Shown one piece after another: positions 16,758 to 26,021 of a stretch of DNA of 64,000 nt; the stretch's first letter is position 1; the number at the start of each line of letters is the position of its first letter. The notes under the pieces were generated by a model that was given only the letters and a program-made list of their open reading frames with translations, had not been told where the DNA came from and ran no database searches. The stretch comes from JBCCXL01 sp039191605 (GTDB lineage Bacteria; Acidobacteriota; Thermoanaerobaculia; Multivoradales; JAHZIX01): assembly GCA_039191605.1 (NCBI GenBank), contig JBCCXL010000010.1:158954-222953 (forward strand). Direction: 5' to 3'. A program made the position numbers and the translations under genes.

Positions 16758-19700
16758 ATGAACCTCACCCGTCTCTGCCTCGAGAACCGCACCGCCACGG
16801 CGGTCTTCCTCACCCTGCTCTTCCTCACCGGCCTCGTCACCTACCGCACCCTGCCTCGAGCCGAGGATCCGGGCTTCAAGATCCGCGCCGCCATCGTCAC
16901 CACCTTTCTTCCCGGCGCCGGTCCCGACGATATCGAGCTGCTCGTCACCGACACCCTCGAAAAAGCCATCGAGGAGCTGCCGGAGCTGCACTTCATGACC
17001 AGCGAGTCTCGCACCGGCGCCTCGGTGATCGTGGTGAATTTCGGCGAGGAGTACCGCGACCTGGCGCCTCTCTTCCGCGATCTTCGGGAAAAGGTCCGCG
17101 ACGTGCGCGGAGAGCTGCCCGCCGATATCGTAGGCCCCTTCATCAACGATGACTTCGGCGATGTTTTTGGAACCGTCCTGGCGCTCACCGGAGAAGGCTT
17201 TTCCATCGTAGAGATAGAGCGCGCGGCGGAGCGAGTACGCCGCGACCTGCTGCTGCTGGACGACGTCGCCAAAGTGGAGATCTTCGGCGCGCAGGAAGAG
17301 CGGATCTTCGTTGAATTCGACGAGGCCCGCCTCGCGCAAGTGGGCCTTGGCCCGCAGCAGCTGGCGGCCGCGCTGCAGCAGCGCAACATCCTCCAGCCGG
17401 GCGGCGACGTGCGCACCGCACGGGAGCGATTCGAGCTCGAGGTGAGCGGCCGCTTCGACTCCGTAGAGACGCTCGCGGACACCGTCCTGCGCACTCCCGA
17501 TGGAGCTCTCCTCGCCCTTCGTGATGTCGCCGAGGTGCGCCGCGGCACGGTGGACCCTCCCGAGGTAGTCACCCGCTACGGCGGCTGGGACGACGAGAAT
17601 CGCGACGCCGTGGTGCTCGCCGTGTCGATGCAGGCGAACGGCAAGATCACCGAGCTGGGACCCAAGATCCTCGAGCGCATGGAGAGCCTGGAATCACGGC
17701 TGCCCCTGGGTCTCGAGTACCACGTGGTCTCGTACCAGACCACCCAGGTGGACAAGAGCGTCGACAACTTCGTCTCCAGCCTGCTCCAGGGCGTCGCCGT
17801 AGTGCTGCTGGTGATGCTGATCACCCTCGGAATACGCACCGGGCTGATCGTCGCCGCAATGATTCCCATGGCGATGGTGGGCTCGCTGGTCTTCATGGCC
17901 GTCTTCGGCATCACCCTCAACAAGATGTCCCTGGCGGCCTTGATCATCTCGCTGGGTCTGCTGGTGGACAGCGCCATCGTGATGGCGGAGTCCATCCTGG
18001 TAGCGATGCGAGAGGGGCGCAAACCTCTCGACGCGGCGCTGGATTCCGCCCGCGAGCTGCGACTGCCGCTGCTGGTCTCCTCTCTCACCACCGCCGCGGC
18101 CCTGCTCCCCACCTACCTCGCGGAGAGCACCACCGGCGAGTACACCTCCGCCATCTTCGAGGTGGTGACCATCTCCCTGCTCCTCGCCTGGGTGCTCTCC
18201 CTCACCATGACCCCGATGCTCTCGCTGCGCTTCGGAGTGCCGAAAGGCAGCGCCGGAGCGGGAGGTCCAGGACTCTATGACCGTCCCTTCTACCGCTGGT
18301 ATCAAAGACGGTTGGAAGGCCTATTGCGGCGTCCCTGGCTTTCCCTCGCCGGATTCGTCGCGGTGCTAGCGACGGCGATGTGGGCTTTCCAATTCGTGCC
18401 TCAACAATTCTTCCCGCGCAAGGACCAGACCACCTTCCAGATTGCCCTCGAGACCCCCTACGGCTCTCCCATTCAATACACCCAGGAGGTGGTGGAAGAT
18501 GTCGAGAACTTCCTCCAGAATGAGCTCAAGGCGCAGCTCGCGACGACCGAAGACAGGGCCTGGCTGCCCAATACCGACCGCGGCTTCGACCGCGAGGGGG
18601 TGGTCAACTGGGCGAGCTTCATCGGCAGCGGCGCTCCCCGCTTCGTGCTCAGCTACGATCCGGAGCAGCCACGCCCCAACTACGCCTTCCTGATCGCCAA
18701 CTCGTCCTCCTATGAGGCTCAGGAAGAGCTGATTCCGCAGGTGGAGCGCTATGTCCGACAGCGCTGGCCCGACGTGCTGCCTCGGGTGCAAAAGCTGCGC
18801 AACGGGCCTCCCCTGGTGTATCCCATCGAAGTCCGCGTCTCCGGCGACGAGCTCAACCCCCTGTTCGAGACCGTACGCCAGGTGGAAGAGCGCCTCCGGC
18901 AGCAGCCAGGGCTCGTCAACGTCGGCAACGATTGGGGCCGCTGGACCAAGAAAGTCCGAGTGCAGGTGGACGACGCCCGGGCTCGAGGTCTCGGCCTCAC
19001 CAGTCAGGACACCGCCTTCTCGCTGCAAACCGCGACCAGCGGCAGCGTGCTGACTCAATATCGAGAGGGGAACGACCTCATCCCCGTGGTGCTGCGCTCC
19101 AACGCCAGCCGAATGGATGGAACCGATCAGCTCCAGGGCCTGGAGGTCACGGTTCCCGCCAGCGGCGAACGGATTCCCCTCGAGCAGATCGCCTCCCTGG
19201 CGGTGGACTTCGAACCCTCCAAGGTTTTGCGGCGGGACCGCCAGCGCACCGTGACGATCTTCGCCGACCTCGACCCGCAGGCCCCGCGGGAGATCACCCC
19301 CTTCTCCATCGTCGCGGAGCTGGTGCCCTGGCTGGAAACAGAAGCCAAGCGCTGGCCCTTGGGCACCCGCTACGAGCTCGGCGGCGAGATCGAGAGCTCC
19401 GGCGACGCCCAGGCCTCGATTCAGGCCAAGCAGCCCATCGCGCTCATCGTGATCCTCTCGCTGCTGGTGCTGCAGTTCAACAGCCTGCGCGAGCCCATCA
19501 TCGTGCTCCTCACCCTCCCCTTCACCCTGGTAGGGGTGATGCTCGGCATGTTGATCACCCAAACCCCCTTCGGCTTCATGCCCCTGCTGGGGGTCATCGC
19601 CCTCATCGGCGTGGTGATCAACAACGCGGTGGTGCTCCTCGACCGAATCCGAATCGAGCGAGATCAGGGGCTCGCGGCGATCGACGCGGTGCTGACCGCC

Positions 19701-19904
19701 TCACAGCGACGCCTGCGCCCCATCCTGCTGACCACCGCCACCACCGTCGGCGGCTTGATCCCCCTCTGGCTAGCCGGCGGGCCGATGTTCAGCCCGATGG
19801 CTATCGCCCTGCTCTCAGGGCTGGTGGTCTCCACCATCCTCACTCTCGGTCTCGTCCCGGTGCTCTACGCCCTCTTCTTCCGGATTCGCTTTCGGTCCGC
19901 GTGA
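16758..19904 (+). CDS. RND-family efflux pump, inner membrane
   Basis: 1048 residues, the normal length for AcrB/MexF-type or heavy-metal-type RND transporters. It begins MNLTRLCLENRTATAVFLTLLF with the first membrane helix, then two large periplasmic loops and two sets of helices. Typical segments are DSAIVMAESI in helix 4 and GVVINNAVVLLD in helix 10. It is proton-driven and exports drugs, detergents or signalling compounds; the exact substrate cannot be read. The SLGLLVDSAIVMAE segment keeps one acidic residue for proton relay, consistent with the AcrB-like (hydrophobe) branch rather than CzcA, but this is an inference. Third gene of the operon. Confidence 0.95.
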   Translation: MNLTRLCLENRTATAVFLTLLFLTGLVTYRTLPRAEDPGFKIRAAIVTTFLPGAGPDDIELLVTDTLEKAIEELPELHFMTSESRTGASVIVVNFGEEYRDLAPLFRDLREKVRDVRGELPADIVGPFINDDFGDVFGTVLALTGEGFSIVEIERAAERVRRDLLLLDDVAKVEIFGAQEERIFVEFDEARLAQVGLGPQQLAAALQQRNILQPGGDVRTARERFELEVSGRFDSVETLADTVLRTPDGALLALRDVAEVRRGTVDPPEVVTRYGGWDDENRDAVVLAVSMQANGKITELGPKILERMESLESRLPLGLEYHVVSYQTTQVDKSVDNFVSSLLQGVAVVLLVMLITLGIRTGLIVAAMIPMAMVGSLVFMAVFGITLNKMSLAALIISLGLLVDSAIVMAESILVAMREGRKPLDAALDSARELRLPLLVSSLTTAAALLPTYLAESTTGEYTSAIFEVVTISLLLAWVLSLTMTPMLSLRFGVPKGSAGAGGPGLYDRPFYRWYQRRLEGLLRRPWLSLAGFVAVLATAMWAFQFVPQQFFPRKDQTTFQIALETPYGSPIQYTQEVVEDVENFLQNELKAQLATTEDRAWLPNTDRGFDREGVVNWASFIGSGAPRFVLSYDPEQPRPNYAFLIANSSSYEAQEELIPQVERYVRQRWPDVLPRVQKLRNGPPLVYPIEVRVSGDELNPLFETVRQVEERLRQQPGLVNVGNDWGRWTKKVRVQVDDARARGLGLTSQDTAFSLQTATSGSVLTQYREGNDLIPVVLRSNASRMDGTDQLQGLEVTVPASGERIPLEQIASLAVDFEPSKVLRRDRQRTVTIFADLDPQAPREITPFSIVAELVPWLETEAKRWPLGTRYELGGEIESSGDAQASIQAKQPIALIVILSLLVLQFNSLREPIIVLLTLPFTLVGVMLGMLITQTPFGFMPLLGVIALIGVVINNAVVLLDRIRIERDQGLAAIDAVLTASQRRLRPILLTTATTVGGLIPLWLAGGPMFSPMAIALLSGLVVSTILTLGLVPVLYALFFRIRFRSA

Positions 19905-19916
19905 TATTTTGCCGGG

Positions 19917-20576
19917 ATGCGCTGGAGAGAGCCCAAGCCGGAGACCGAGACAGAGTCACGCATTCTGGATGCAGCTCTGGAGGTCTTCGCCCAAAAAGGC
20001 CTCCACGGCGCGACCACGAAAGAGATCGCCGACCGCGCAGGCATCCAAAAATCCACCGTCCACTACTACCACCGGCACAAAGAAGACCTCTACGCCACCG
20101 TCTTCGAGCGCGCCTACCTGGAGATGTTCACCTCCTTCGAAGCGCAGCTCGAGGCGGACATGAGCTTTCGCCAGGTGCTCCGGGCCTTCATCGATCACCA
20201 CGTTCGAAGCTATGCGGACAATCCCCTCAACGTGCACCTGTGGATGCAGGAGAACCTCATTGGGGCTCCGGTAGCTCAGGAAATTCTGAAGCGCTACCAG
20301 AGGCTGCCGGACTCTCCCTACCGCCGATTTGTCGATTCTCTTCAGGAGGCGATTCATGCCGGCGAAGTACGGGAGGTCTGCCCCGCCCAGACCTTCATCA
20401 CCGCCATGGGTGCCTGTCTCTTTCTCCACATCGCCAGCCCCTCCCTGATGGCCACCCTGCCCAATTTGGTGGGAGACGAGAGCTGGGATTTCGACCGCGA
20501 GAGCTTCCTCGATCACCGAGTAGAGTCGCTAGAGGATCTGCTGTGGCGAGGGCTGCGCAGAGAGCCCTGCGAATAG
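19917..20576 (+). CDS. TetR/AcrR-family transcriptional regulator
   Basis: 219 residues. The N-terminal helix-turn-helix is classical: ILDAALEVFAQKGLHGATTKEIADRAGIQKSTVHYYHRHKEDLY (about 18-62), followed by an all-helical ligand-binding domain of the normal length. It lies 12 bases after the pump gene on the same strand. The regulator therefore ends the operon instead of being divergent from it as in acrR-acrAB. The palindrome at 12944 is the probable binding site, giving negative feedback relieved by a pump substrate. Ends before a convergent gene. Confidence 0.93.
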   Translation: MRWREPKPETETESRILDAALEVFAQKGLHGATTKEIADRAGIQKSTVHYYHRHKEDLYATVFERAYLEMFTSFEAQLEADMSFRQVLRAFIDHHVRSYADNPLNVHLWMQENLIGAPVAQEILKRYQRLPDSPYRRFVDSLQEAIHAGEVREVCPAQTFITAMGACLFLHIASPSLMATLPNLVGDESWDFDRESFLDHRVESLEDLLWRGLRREPCE

Positions 20577-20639
20577 CGACTGAGCACCGACCGGGCAGCG
20601 GCCAAACAGTGACCGAGCAGAGCTTCGCGGTCGAGCCCG

Positions 20640-22064
20640 TCAACGCCAAACTCGGATCCTGTCGAAGAGCAGCGAGCCGCCAGCCGCCTCCCCCACCGCC
20701 GCTGCGGCGCCGAAGCGCAGGGTGCGGACGCTGCGCAGGTAGTTGGTGAGGCCCAGGGTCTCCACGCCCTCGCCGGTGCCGACGAAGCGCAGGATCACCC
20801 GCCCGTCGGCGGCCTCCAGGCTGCGGGCTCCCCACCACTCGAATTCCAGGGTCTGGCGGCCGGGGGCCGGCCACGGCACGATGGGGCTGGAATTGGCGCC
20901 CCCGGTCCAGCGGCGGCCGATGGCCGAAACCCCTAGCTGGCCATCCAGGGAACGCACCAGCAGCACCTCGAAGAGTCGCTGATCGTCCTCCTCGGAGCGC
21001 GCGACGAAAACCTTGAAGGCGTCTCCCGGAGCCAGCTCGACGGCGGAGGGATCGAGATCGAAGCGCACCAGCAGATGGCGGTGAGCGCTGGGCAGCTGGG
21101 TCTCGACGTAAGCCTTGCTCTCCGCCGGTACCGGAACCAGCAGCTCCCCTCCCCCGAACTCCAAATCCGTCTCAGATTCTGATTTAGGCGAGCCCGCGGG
21201 AATCACCCTCGGCACCCTCTCCTTATCCGGCGTGAACAGACTCCAGCGCCCCGGATCGAGGCTCCCGAAGTCCTCCAACAGCAGTGCGCCATCCAGCGGC
21301 CGGACGGCGAAATCCCCCTGGTCCCCGCTGACGAAGTGGTCGACCTCCAATCGCGCCGCTCGCGCCGCGCTCTCCGCGCCCCGCAGGCCCAGCCTCAACT
21401 CGTCGAGGCGCAGCTGCGGATCCGCCAGTCCCGAGATCCTCGCCTCCACCTTGCCGTCCAGCGCCAGCACCAGACCGCCGTCCTCGCCTGCCTTTCGCGG
21501 CGCGCTCCAGCGCAGGGCGACGTCATGAACCTGCCACGGCAGCGGCACTTCCGCCGAGCTCAGCCAGACCTCTGCCGCCGGGCCGGAAGCCCCCTGCCGC
21601 GCCCGGGCCACCATCATCAAACCCTCTTCCCGCTGGCGAAGGCGCAGCTCGAAGAGGGCCCGCGGCGGGGCTGCCCTACGCCCCTCCAGCAGCAGCACCT
21701 CGGATCCCACCGGCAGCTCAAAGTCCTCGAGGCCGAGTCGAAAGCGAGCCCGGTAGCGAGATTCGCTCTGCGGCGAGTCGTCTACCAGGTAGTCGTCGTA
21801 GCTGGAGCTTAGCGCCAGCTCCAGAGCCGCGCTCCCCAGAGCGCGATAATCGCGGTGCAGGCGGGCACCTTCCGCCGTTCCCTCCTGCCGCCACGGCTCC
21901 AGACTTCCGTCTTCGAAGGAATCCACCCGGTAGGCTGACTCCTGTTGGGCAGCATCCGGCACCGGGCTCTCGGCCTGATCCGCGCACACCGCCCCTCCAC
22001 CGCTCCCGACGAGGAGGCAGCAGCAGAGGCTAGAGATTCGAAGCAGGGGAAATCGGTAGACCAT
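20640..22064 (-). CDS. Secreted protein with two lectin-like (LamG-type) modules
   Basis: 474 residues from the ATG at 22064, which begins a good signal peptide (RISSLCCCLLVGSGGGAVCA). An upstream GTG at 22130 has no ribosome site. Two jelly-roll-like halves are visible. The first (about 45-250) starts DSFEDGSLEPW and holds LVDDSPQSESRYRARFRL; the second (about 255-474) starts LLEDFGSLDPGRW and ends LLFDRIRVWR. The same paired module forms the C-terminus of the large protein at 36874-40947, with near-identical motifs (RHLLVRFDL, RSEEDDQRLFE, ADGRVILR, RTLRFGAAA). I infer a surface glycan- or cell-binding module; no catalytic motif is seen. Confidence 0.75.
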   Translation of the reverse strand: MVYRFPLLRISSLCCCLLVGSGGGAVCADQAESPVPDAAQQESAYRVDSFEDGSLEPWRQEGTAEGARLHRDYRALGSAALELALSSSYDDYLVDDSPQSESRYRARFRLGLEDFELPVGSEVLLLEGRRAAPPRALFELRLRQREEGLMMVARARQGASGPAAEVWLSSAEVPLPWQVHDVALRWSAPRKAGEDGGLVLALDGKVEARISGLADPQLRLDELRLGLRGAESAARAARLEVDHFVSGDQGDFAVRPLDGALLLEDFGSLDPGRWSLFTPDKERVPRVIPAGSPKSESETDLEFGGGELLVPVPAESKAYVETQLPSAHRHLLVRFDLDPSAVELAPGDAFKVFVARSEEDDQRLFEVLLVRSLDGQLGVSAIGRRWTGGANSSPIVPWPAPGRQTLEFEWWGARSLEAADGRVILRFVGTGEGVETLGLTNYLRSVRTLRFGAAAAVGEAAGGSLLFDRIRVWR

Positions 22065-22630
22065 AGGTAGCTTTGACCAACGCCCTCGATGACCAAAGCG
22101 CCAGCCCAGGGCAGTAAGGAAGCTAATCACGAGAGATGAATATCGCGCGCGCCGACTCTAGCACTGGGCACTCCATCTCCGGCAAGTCAAAACACCGCCC
22201 CCTCACCAGGCTCTAACCAGCAACGGCCATCGCTGCAGTAGCCCGCGAACACAGCAGCCGAATCCCATACGACGGCTCATCGGCCCAGAACGACGCCTCC
22301 CACGCCGAAGCCGAAACCCTCGACTTGGCGCGCTATCGACGTATCCCTCAACGAGCTCGCGAGATCCGGATCAGGCCGAACCCAATCGACTTAGCAAATC
22401 CGGTCGAAAGCATTGCAGACATGTCTCTCTGCTGTGCAGCGCCTTCTCGCTCGTCGGCGCCTATTCTGAAGGATGCTCCCTCAGGTTGAGGGCGACCCGG
22501 GCCTTACCCGTAGCCTCATCGAGCCTTGTTCTCGAGGCCGCTCTACCGGCGTTCCGCCGCGACGGCGAAATCCCCTCTACATAACTTTTGCCCCAAGCTC
22601 CCTCCTCATTCCGCTCCACCGGCTTACCCG
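22065..22630. other. Intergenic region, no recognised feature
   Basis: 566 bases between divergent genes; it must hold promoters for both. A reading frame in phase with the next gene is open from 22526, but its residues look like noncoding translation. I see no repeat, RNA gene or clear promoter. Confidence 0.4.
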
Positions 22631-23635
22631 ATGCACCTCAGCCCTCGCTTCACCAACGTCTTCGATCGTCTGTTCACGCAGCAGCGCTCAGCCAATCTGG
22701 AGCGCTATATCGTGTGGCTGGCGGCCTTCGGCTATATCGCCCACCTGCTGCTGATCTTCCTGGCGCGCAACCTCGAGCCGCTTCCGAACGTTTTGACTTT
22801 CGTTTCGCTCAATTATCTGTCAGCGCTCTACACACCCTTCAGCTTCATTCTCTTTTATGAAGTCTTCCAGCTCATCATCTCCATTCCGCAATCCACCACC
22901 GGCTCCCTAGGGCGCCAGTACGAGATCATTTCTCTCATCGTTCTGCGGAATGTCTTCAAGGACATCGCGGAATTCGACAGCTTCCGCATCATTCAAGATG
23001 AGCTGAGCGAATTTATCGCCGTGCTCATCGACATGGGCGGCAGCCTGCTGATGTTTCTTTTGGTTGCGGTCTTCTACCACATCCGCCGCTGGCAGGGTCC
23101 TCTGCCCCAGCCCCTCGACGAGGCATCCGCCTCACCGGAGCTGCTCACCTTCGTGCGCCGAAAGAAGAGCGTCGCCCTCTTCTTGGGAGCTCTCCTCTTC
23201 TGCCTCGCCGCCTACAACCTCTGGCTGTGGTTGGCCGAGGTCTACGCTCTCGCGGTGAACGGAACGCCCCCGGAAATCAATATCAAGACGATTTTCTACG
23301 TCGACCTCTTCACCGTGATGATCTTCACCGACGTGCTGATCCTGCTCTTCTCCATGCTGCGCGCCGACGACTACAAGCTCGTCTTCCGCAACGCGGGATT
23401 CATCGTCTCCACCATCCTCATTCGCTTCTCCCTCACCATCGAGAAACCCTACGATGTCGAGCTCGCGCTGCTCGCGATGATCTTCGGAATCCTCGTGCTC
23501 CTGGTTTACGGCTACTTTCGTCGCTACGCCGAAGCAGGGCGGCTACCGGCCCACGGCGCTCACCAGGAAGAGCCCGAAGACGAGGGGGAGCTCTATCCCG
23601 TAGAGACGAGCGGCGAAGAGAGCGACGGGAAGTGA
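22631..23635 (+). CDS. Unknown multi-pass membrane protein
   Basis: 335 residues from ATG 22631. At least six hydrophobic segments: IVWLAAFGYIAHLLLIFL, LYTPFSFILFYEVFQLII, GSLLMFLLVAVFY, SVALFLGALLFCLAAYNLWLW, FTVMIFTDVLILLFSML and ALLAMIFGILVLLVYGYF. The N-terminus and the acidic C-terminal tail (EEPEDEGELYPVETSGEESDGK in outline) would be cytoplasmic. I do not recognise the family and see no transporter signature. The segments between helices 2 and 3 (RQYEIISLIVLRNVFKDIAEFD) are well structured and look conserved. Single gene; the insertion sequence begins 350 bases later. Confidence 0.75.
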   Translation: MHLSPRFTNVFDRLFTQQRSANLERYIVWLAAFGYIAHLLLIFLARNLEPLPNVLTFVSLNYLSALYTPFSFILFYEVFQLIISIPQSTTGSLGRQYEIISLIVLRNVFKDIAEFDSFRIIQDELSEFIAVLIDMGGSLLMFLLVAVFYHIRRWQGPLPQPLDEASASPELLTFVRRKKSVALFLGALLFCLAAYNLWLWLAEVYALAVNGTPPEINIKTIFYVDLFTVMIFTDVLILLFSMLRADDYKLVFRNAGFIVSTILIRFSLTIEKPYDVELALLAMIFGILVLLVYGYFRRYAEAGRLPAHGAHQEEPEDEGELYPVETSGEESDGK

Positions 23636-23985
23636 AGCCGAGGATGAAGAGGCGCTCTGCTTTCTGAGCCAACGGGCCACGGGGCCACCCTGCGGAATCG
23701 AGAAGCCCTAGTCCTCGCGGTAGCGATTTCTCACGTCCGTGGTGAGATCGTCGTCAGCGACTGCCTCGGTCTGAGCTCGACCCTGACAGTCAACCTGGTC
23801 TCGAATTACCGAAGCAGAATTCGACAGCCTCTGCTCATGGGCGAAGTGAGCGCTCTTCGCTGGAGACGAGGGAATCTAGAGCTTCGTCTCCAGCTGCTGG
23901 CCTACAGCTCAATATAAGAAATAGCTCAGAGGCCTCTGGGCTGTTCAGACTCAAGATAAGCACCTTGAATTCTAGCCCTTGCCCT
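23636..23985. other. Intergenic region left of the IS element
   Basis: 350 bases with no credible gene, repeat or hairpin that I can support. Lower GC than the neighbouring genes in its last 130 bases. Confidence 0.4.
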
Positions 23986-24035
23986 TGAATCGCCCCGGCT
24001 TTTCCGGAGACCTCAATCCTTGAGAGGATGAGGTC

Positions 24036-24359
24036 ATGGGAAGACAAGCCAGGTACTCACCCGAAGTTAGAGATCGAGCCGTCCGAATGGTGCTCGAGCA
24101 GCAGGCTCACTACGAGTCCCAGTGGGCCGCGATTCGCTCGATCGCCAGCAAGATCGGCTGTACCGCCGAGACGCTGCGCAAGTCGGTGCGGCAGGCAGAG
24201 CGAGACGCAAGCCGGCGAGCAGGGCTGACGACCAGCGAACGCCAGCAGCTCCAGCAGCTTCAACGGGAGAATCGAGAGCTCAAACGAGCCAACGAGATCC
24301 TGCGCAAAGCGTCCGCCTATTTCGCCCAGGCGGAGCTCGACCGCCGACAGAAGAACTGA
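24036..24359 (+). CDS. IS3-family transposase OrfA
   Basis: 107 residues. An N-terminal helix-turn-helix (RYSPEVRDRAVRMVLEQ ... SIASKIGCTAETLRKSVRQ) binds the IS ends. The C-terminal leucine-zipper coiled coil (LQQLQRENRELKRANEILRKASAYFAQAELD) is typical of the group. It is the first of two overlapping frames; the stop TGA overlaps the ATG of orfB by one base, at TGATGG. Confidence 0.95.
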   Translation: MGRQARYSPEVRDRAVRMVLEQQAHYESQWAAIRSIASKIGCTAETLRKSVRQAERDASRRAGLTTSERQQLQQLQRENRELKRANEILRKASAYFAQAELDRRQKN

Positions 24360-25273
24360 TGGCCTTCGTCGAGGAGCATCGAGACGAGTACGGGGTCGAG
24401 CCGATCTGCGGCGTGCTGCTGATCGCCCCCTCGACGTACTACGAGCACAAGGCGCGAGAGCGCGACCCCAGTCGTCTGCCAGTTCGAATTCAGAAGGATC
24501 AGAAGCTGCGGCCTGAGGTACAGCGCGTGTATCGCGAGAGCTTTGATCTTTACGGGGTCAGGAAGGTCTGGCGTCAGCTGCACCGGGAAGGCTATGCGGT
24601 GGCTCGATGTACCGTAGCCCGTCTGATGCGCCAGATGAATCTTCAAGGCACTGTGCGCGGGCGCCGCTCTCGGGTCACGACGACTCCGGACACAGCCCTG
24701 GAGCAGCCTGCCGATCTCGTCGAGCGCAGATTCCAGGCAGGGAGACCGAACCAGCTTTGGGTATCCGACCTGACGTACGTGGCGACCTGGAGCGGCTTCG
24801 TCTACGTCGCGTTCATCTTCGACGTCTTCTCGCGGCACATTGTCGGGTGGCGGGTGGCGAGTTCCCTGCGCACCGAGCTCGCCCTCGATGCGCTGGAGCA
24901 AGCCCTCTACGCTCGCCGAGAGGCCAGGGACAACTCGCTCATCCACCACAGTGATCGCGGCAGCCAATACCTGTCGATTCGCTACACGGAGCGCCTGGCG
25001 GAAGCGAACATCGAGCCCTCGGTCGGAAGCCGGGGAGACTCCTACGACAACGCCCTGGCCGAATCGGTGATCGGTCTGTACAAGACCGAAGTCATCCGTC
25101 AGCGGGGTCCGTGGCAAGGTGTCGACGAGGTCGAATACGCAACACTCGAGTGGGTCCATTGGTTGAATACCCACCGGCTCCTCGAGCCTCTCGGCTATCT
25201 GCCGCCCGTCGAGTACGAAGAGGCCTACTACCAACAGCAAGAACTCTCGCCGCAGAGGGCGAGACTCAACTAA
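24359..25273 (+). CDS. IS3-family transposase OrfB (DDE integrase)
   Basis: 304 residues from an ATG overlapping the orfA stop. The HTH_21-like N-terminus (YGVRKVWRQL ... VARCTVARLMRQMNLQG) is followed by the rve catalytic core with its DDE acids: Asp in WVSDLTYVATW, Asp in HHSDRGSQYLS and Glu in NALAESVIGLYK. The frame is open well upstream of this ATG (to 24122), so it can also be made as an OrfAB fusion by -1 frameshifting, the usual route in this family. It catalyses cutting and joining of the element. Confidence 0.95.
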   Translation: MAFVEEHRDEYGVEPICGVLLIAPSTYYEHKARERDPSRLPVRIQKDQKLRPEVQRVYRESFDLYGVRKVWRQLHREGYAVARCTVARLMRQMNLQGTVRGRRSRVTTTPDTALEQPADLVERRFQAGRPNQLWVSDLTYVATWSGFVYVAFIFDVFSRHIVGWRVASSLRTELALDALEQALYARREARDNSLIHHSDRGSQYLSIRYTERLAEANIEPSVGSRGDSYDNALAESVIGLYKTEVIRQRGPWQGVDEVEYATLEWVHWLNTHRLLEPLGYLPPVEYEEAYYQQQELSPQRARLN

Positions 25274-25514
25274 AACGGTCTCCGGAGATCCCGGGGCGGT
25301 TCAATTCACAGGATTCCTAGGTACGTTGATGGAGTAGCCTGTCACGATAGAACCATCAGAGACTCCAGTGATCACTTAAATACCGACTCCCCCCGCGAGC
25401 ACTAGTCACGATTTAACAGCATTCAGACTTGACTATCTGACCTCAGCGTCATCTGCGAAATCTAATATACAAGACACTCAGACTCGTCCCCTCCTACAAA
25501 AGGGTTACAAAGCA

Positions 25515-26021
25515 CTACTTACCAGTACCACCCTCAGAAACCTCGGATTGATAGACCTTGAAAGCTTCATTCACTAACAAGCCAGGAAATTCAGCTACTA
25601 GATCCGCTTTTACGTCTTGCGCAAAGGTCTTCACAGCATTTTGCAGGGAGTCGTAGGGAACAACACTAGCATCTGACACATAATTCGCTGCTACCCTGAC
25701 CAACCCACTGTCTAGCTTGAACTCAATCATTGCCTCTGACTCCGTAAACTCAAGCGTCTCAACTCCTCCTGCCTCAAGATCTTCCACGACACTTCGCAGA
25801 CATAGCGCAAAGTCTAAAATTGGAATCCAGTCCCAGCGGGCACTAAAGTCAACACCATTCACAGCGAAGTGTATGTCCCCTAGAAAAAAGGCATAGCGAA
25901 GATCGCTATCCGTCGCTGTGACAACATCTTCGGGTCGCACTTGTGCCTTCCATGATGGAGACAGCTGAGAACGGAGCTCAATCATCGGATTAGTAGGGGA
26001 AGGAGGTGACGATCGTTCCAT
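25515..26021 (-). CDS. Putative immunity protein of RHS1
   Basis: 168 residues, not recognised as a family. It starts inside the last 32 bases of RHS1 at an ATG preceded by AAGGAG at 5 bases; a later ATG at 25985 gives 156 residues. No signal peptide, acidic (many Asp/Glu), with alternating strands and helices (LRYAFFLGDIHFAVNGVDFSARWDWIPILDFALCLRSVVEDL in outline). Position directly after the toxin end of an RHS gene, small size and acidity are the classic marks of an immunity gene. It would act in the cytoplasm by binding the RHS1 C-terminal toxin. Base composition is clearly more AT-rich than the core RHS gene, as is usual for toxin tips and immunity genes. Confidence 0.7.
   Translation of the reverse strand: MERSSPPSPTNPMIELRSQLSPSWKAQVRPEDVVTATDSDLRYAFFLGDIHFAVNGVDFSARWDWIPILDFALCLRSVVEDLEAGGVETLEFTESEAMIEFKLDSGLVRVAANYVSDASVVPYDSLQNAVKTFAQDVKADLVAEFPGLLVNEAFKVYQSEVSEGGTGK

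Larger units (their letters stand above)
23986..25303 (+). mobile_element. IS3-family insertion sequence, 1318 bp
   Basis: Terminal inverted repeats of 27 bases at 23986-24012 and 25277-25303 match at 23 positions. The outer ends are TGAA(T/C)CGCCCCGG and the inner ends CCGGAGACC. TG...CA termini are as expected. Inside are orfA and orfB, both intact, so the element may be active. No 3-4 base target duplication is visible: the flanks read CCCT on the left and ATTC on the right. Confidence 0.93.
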
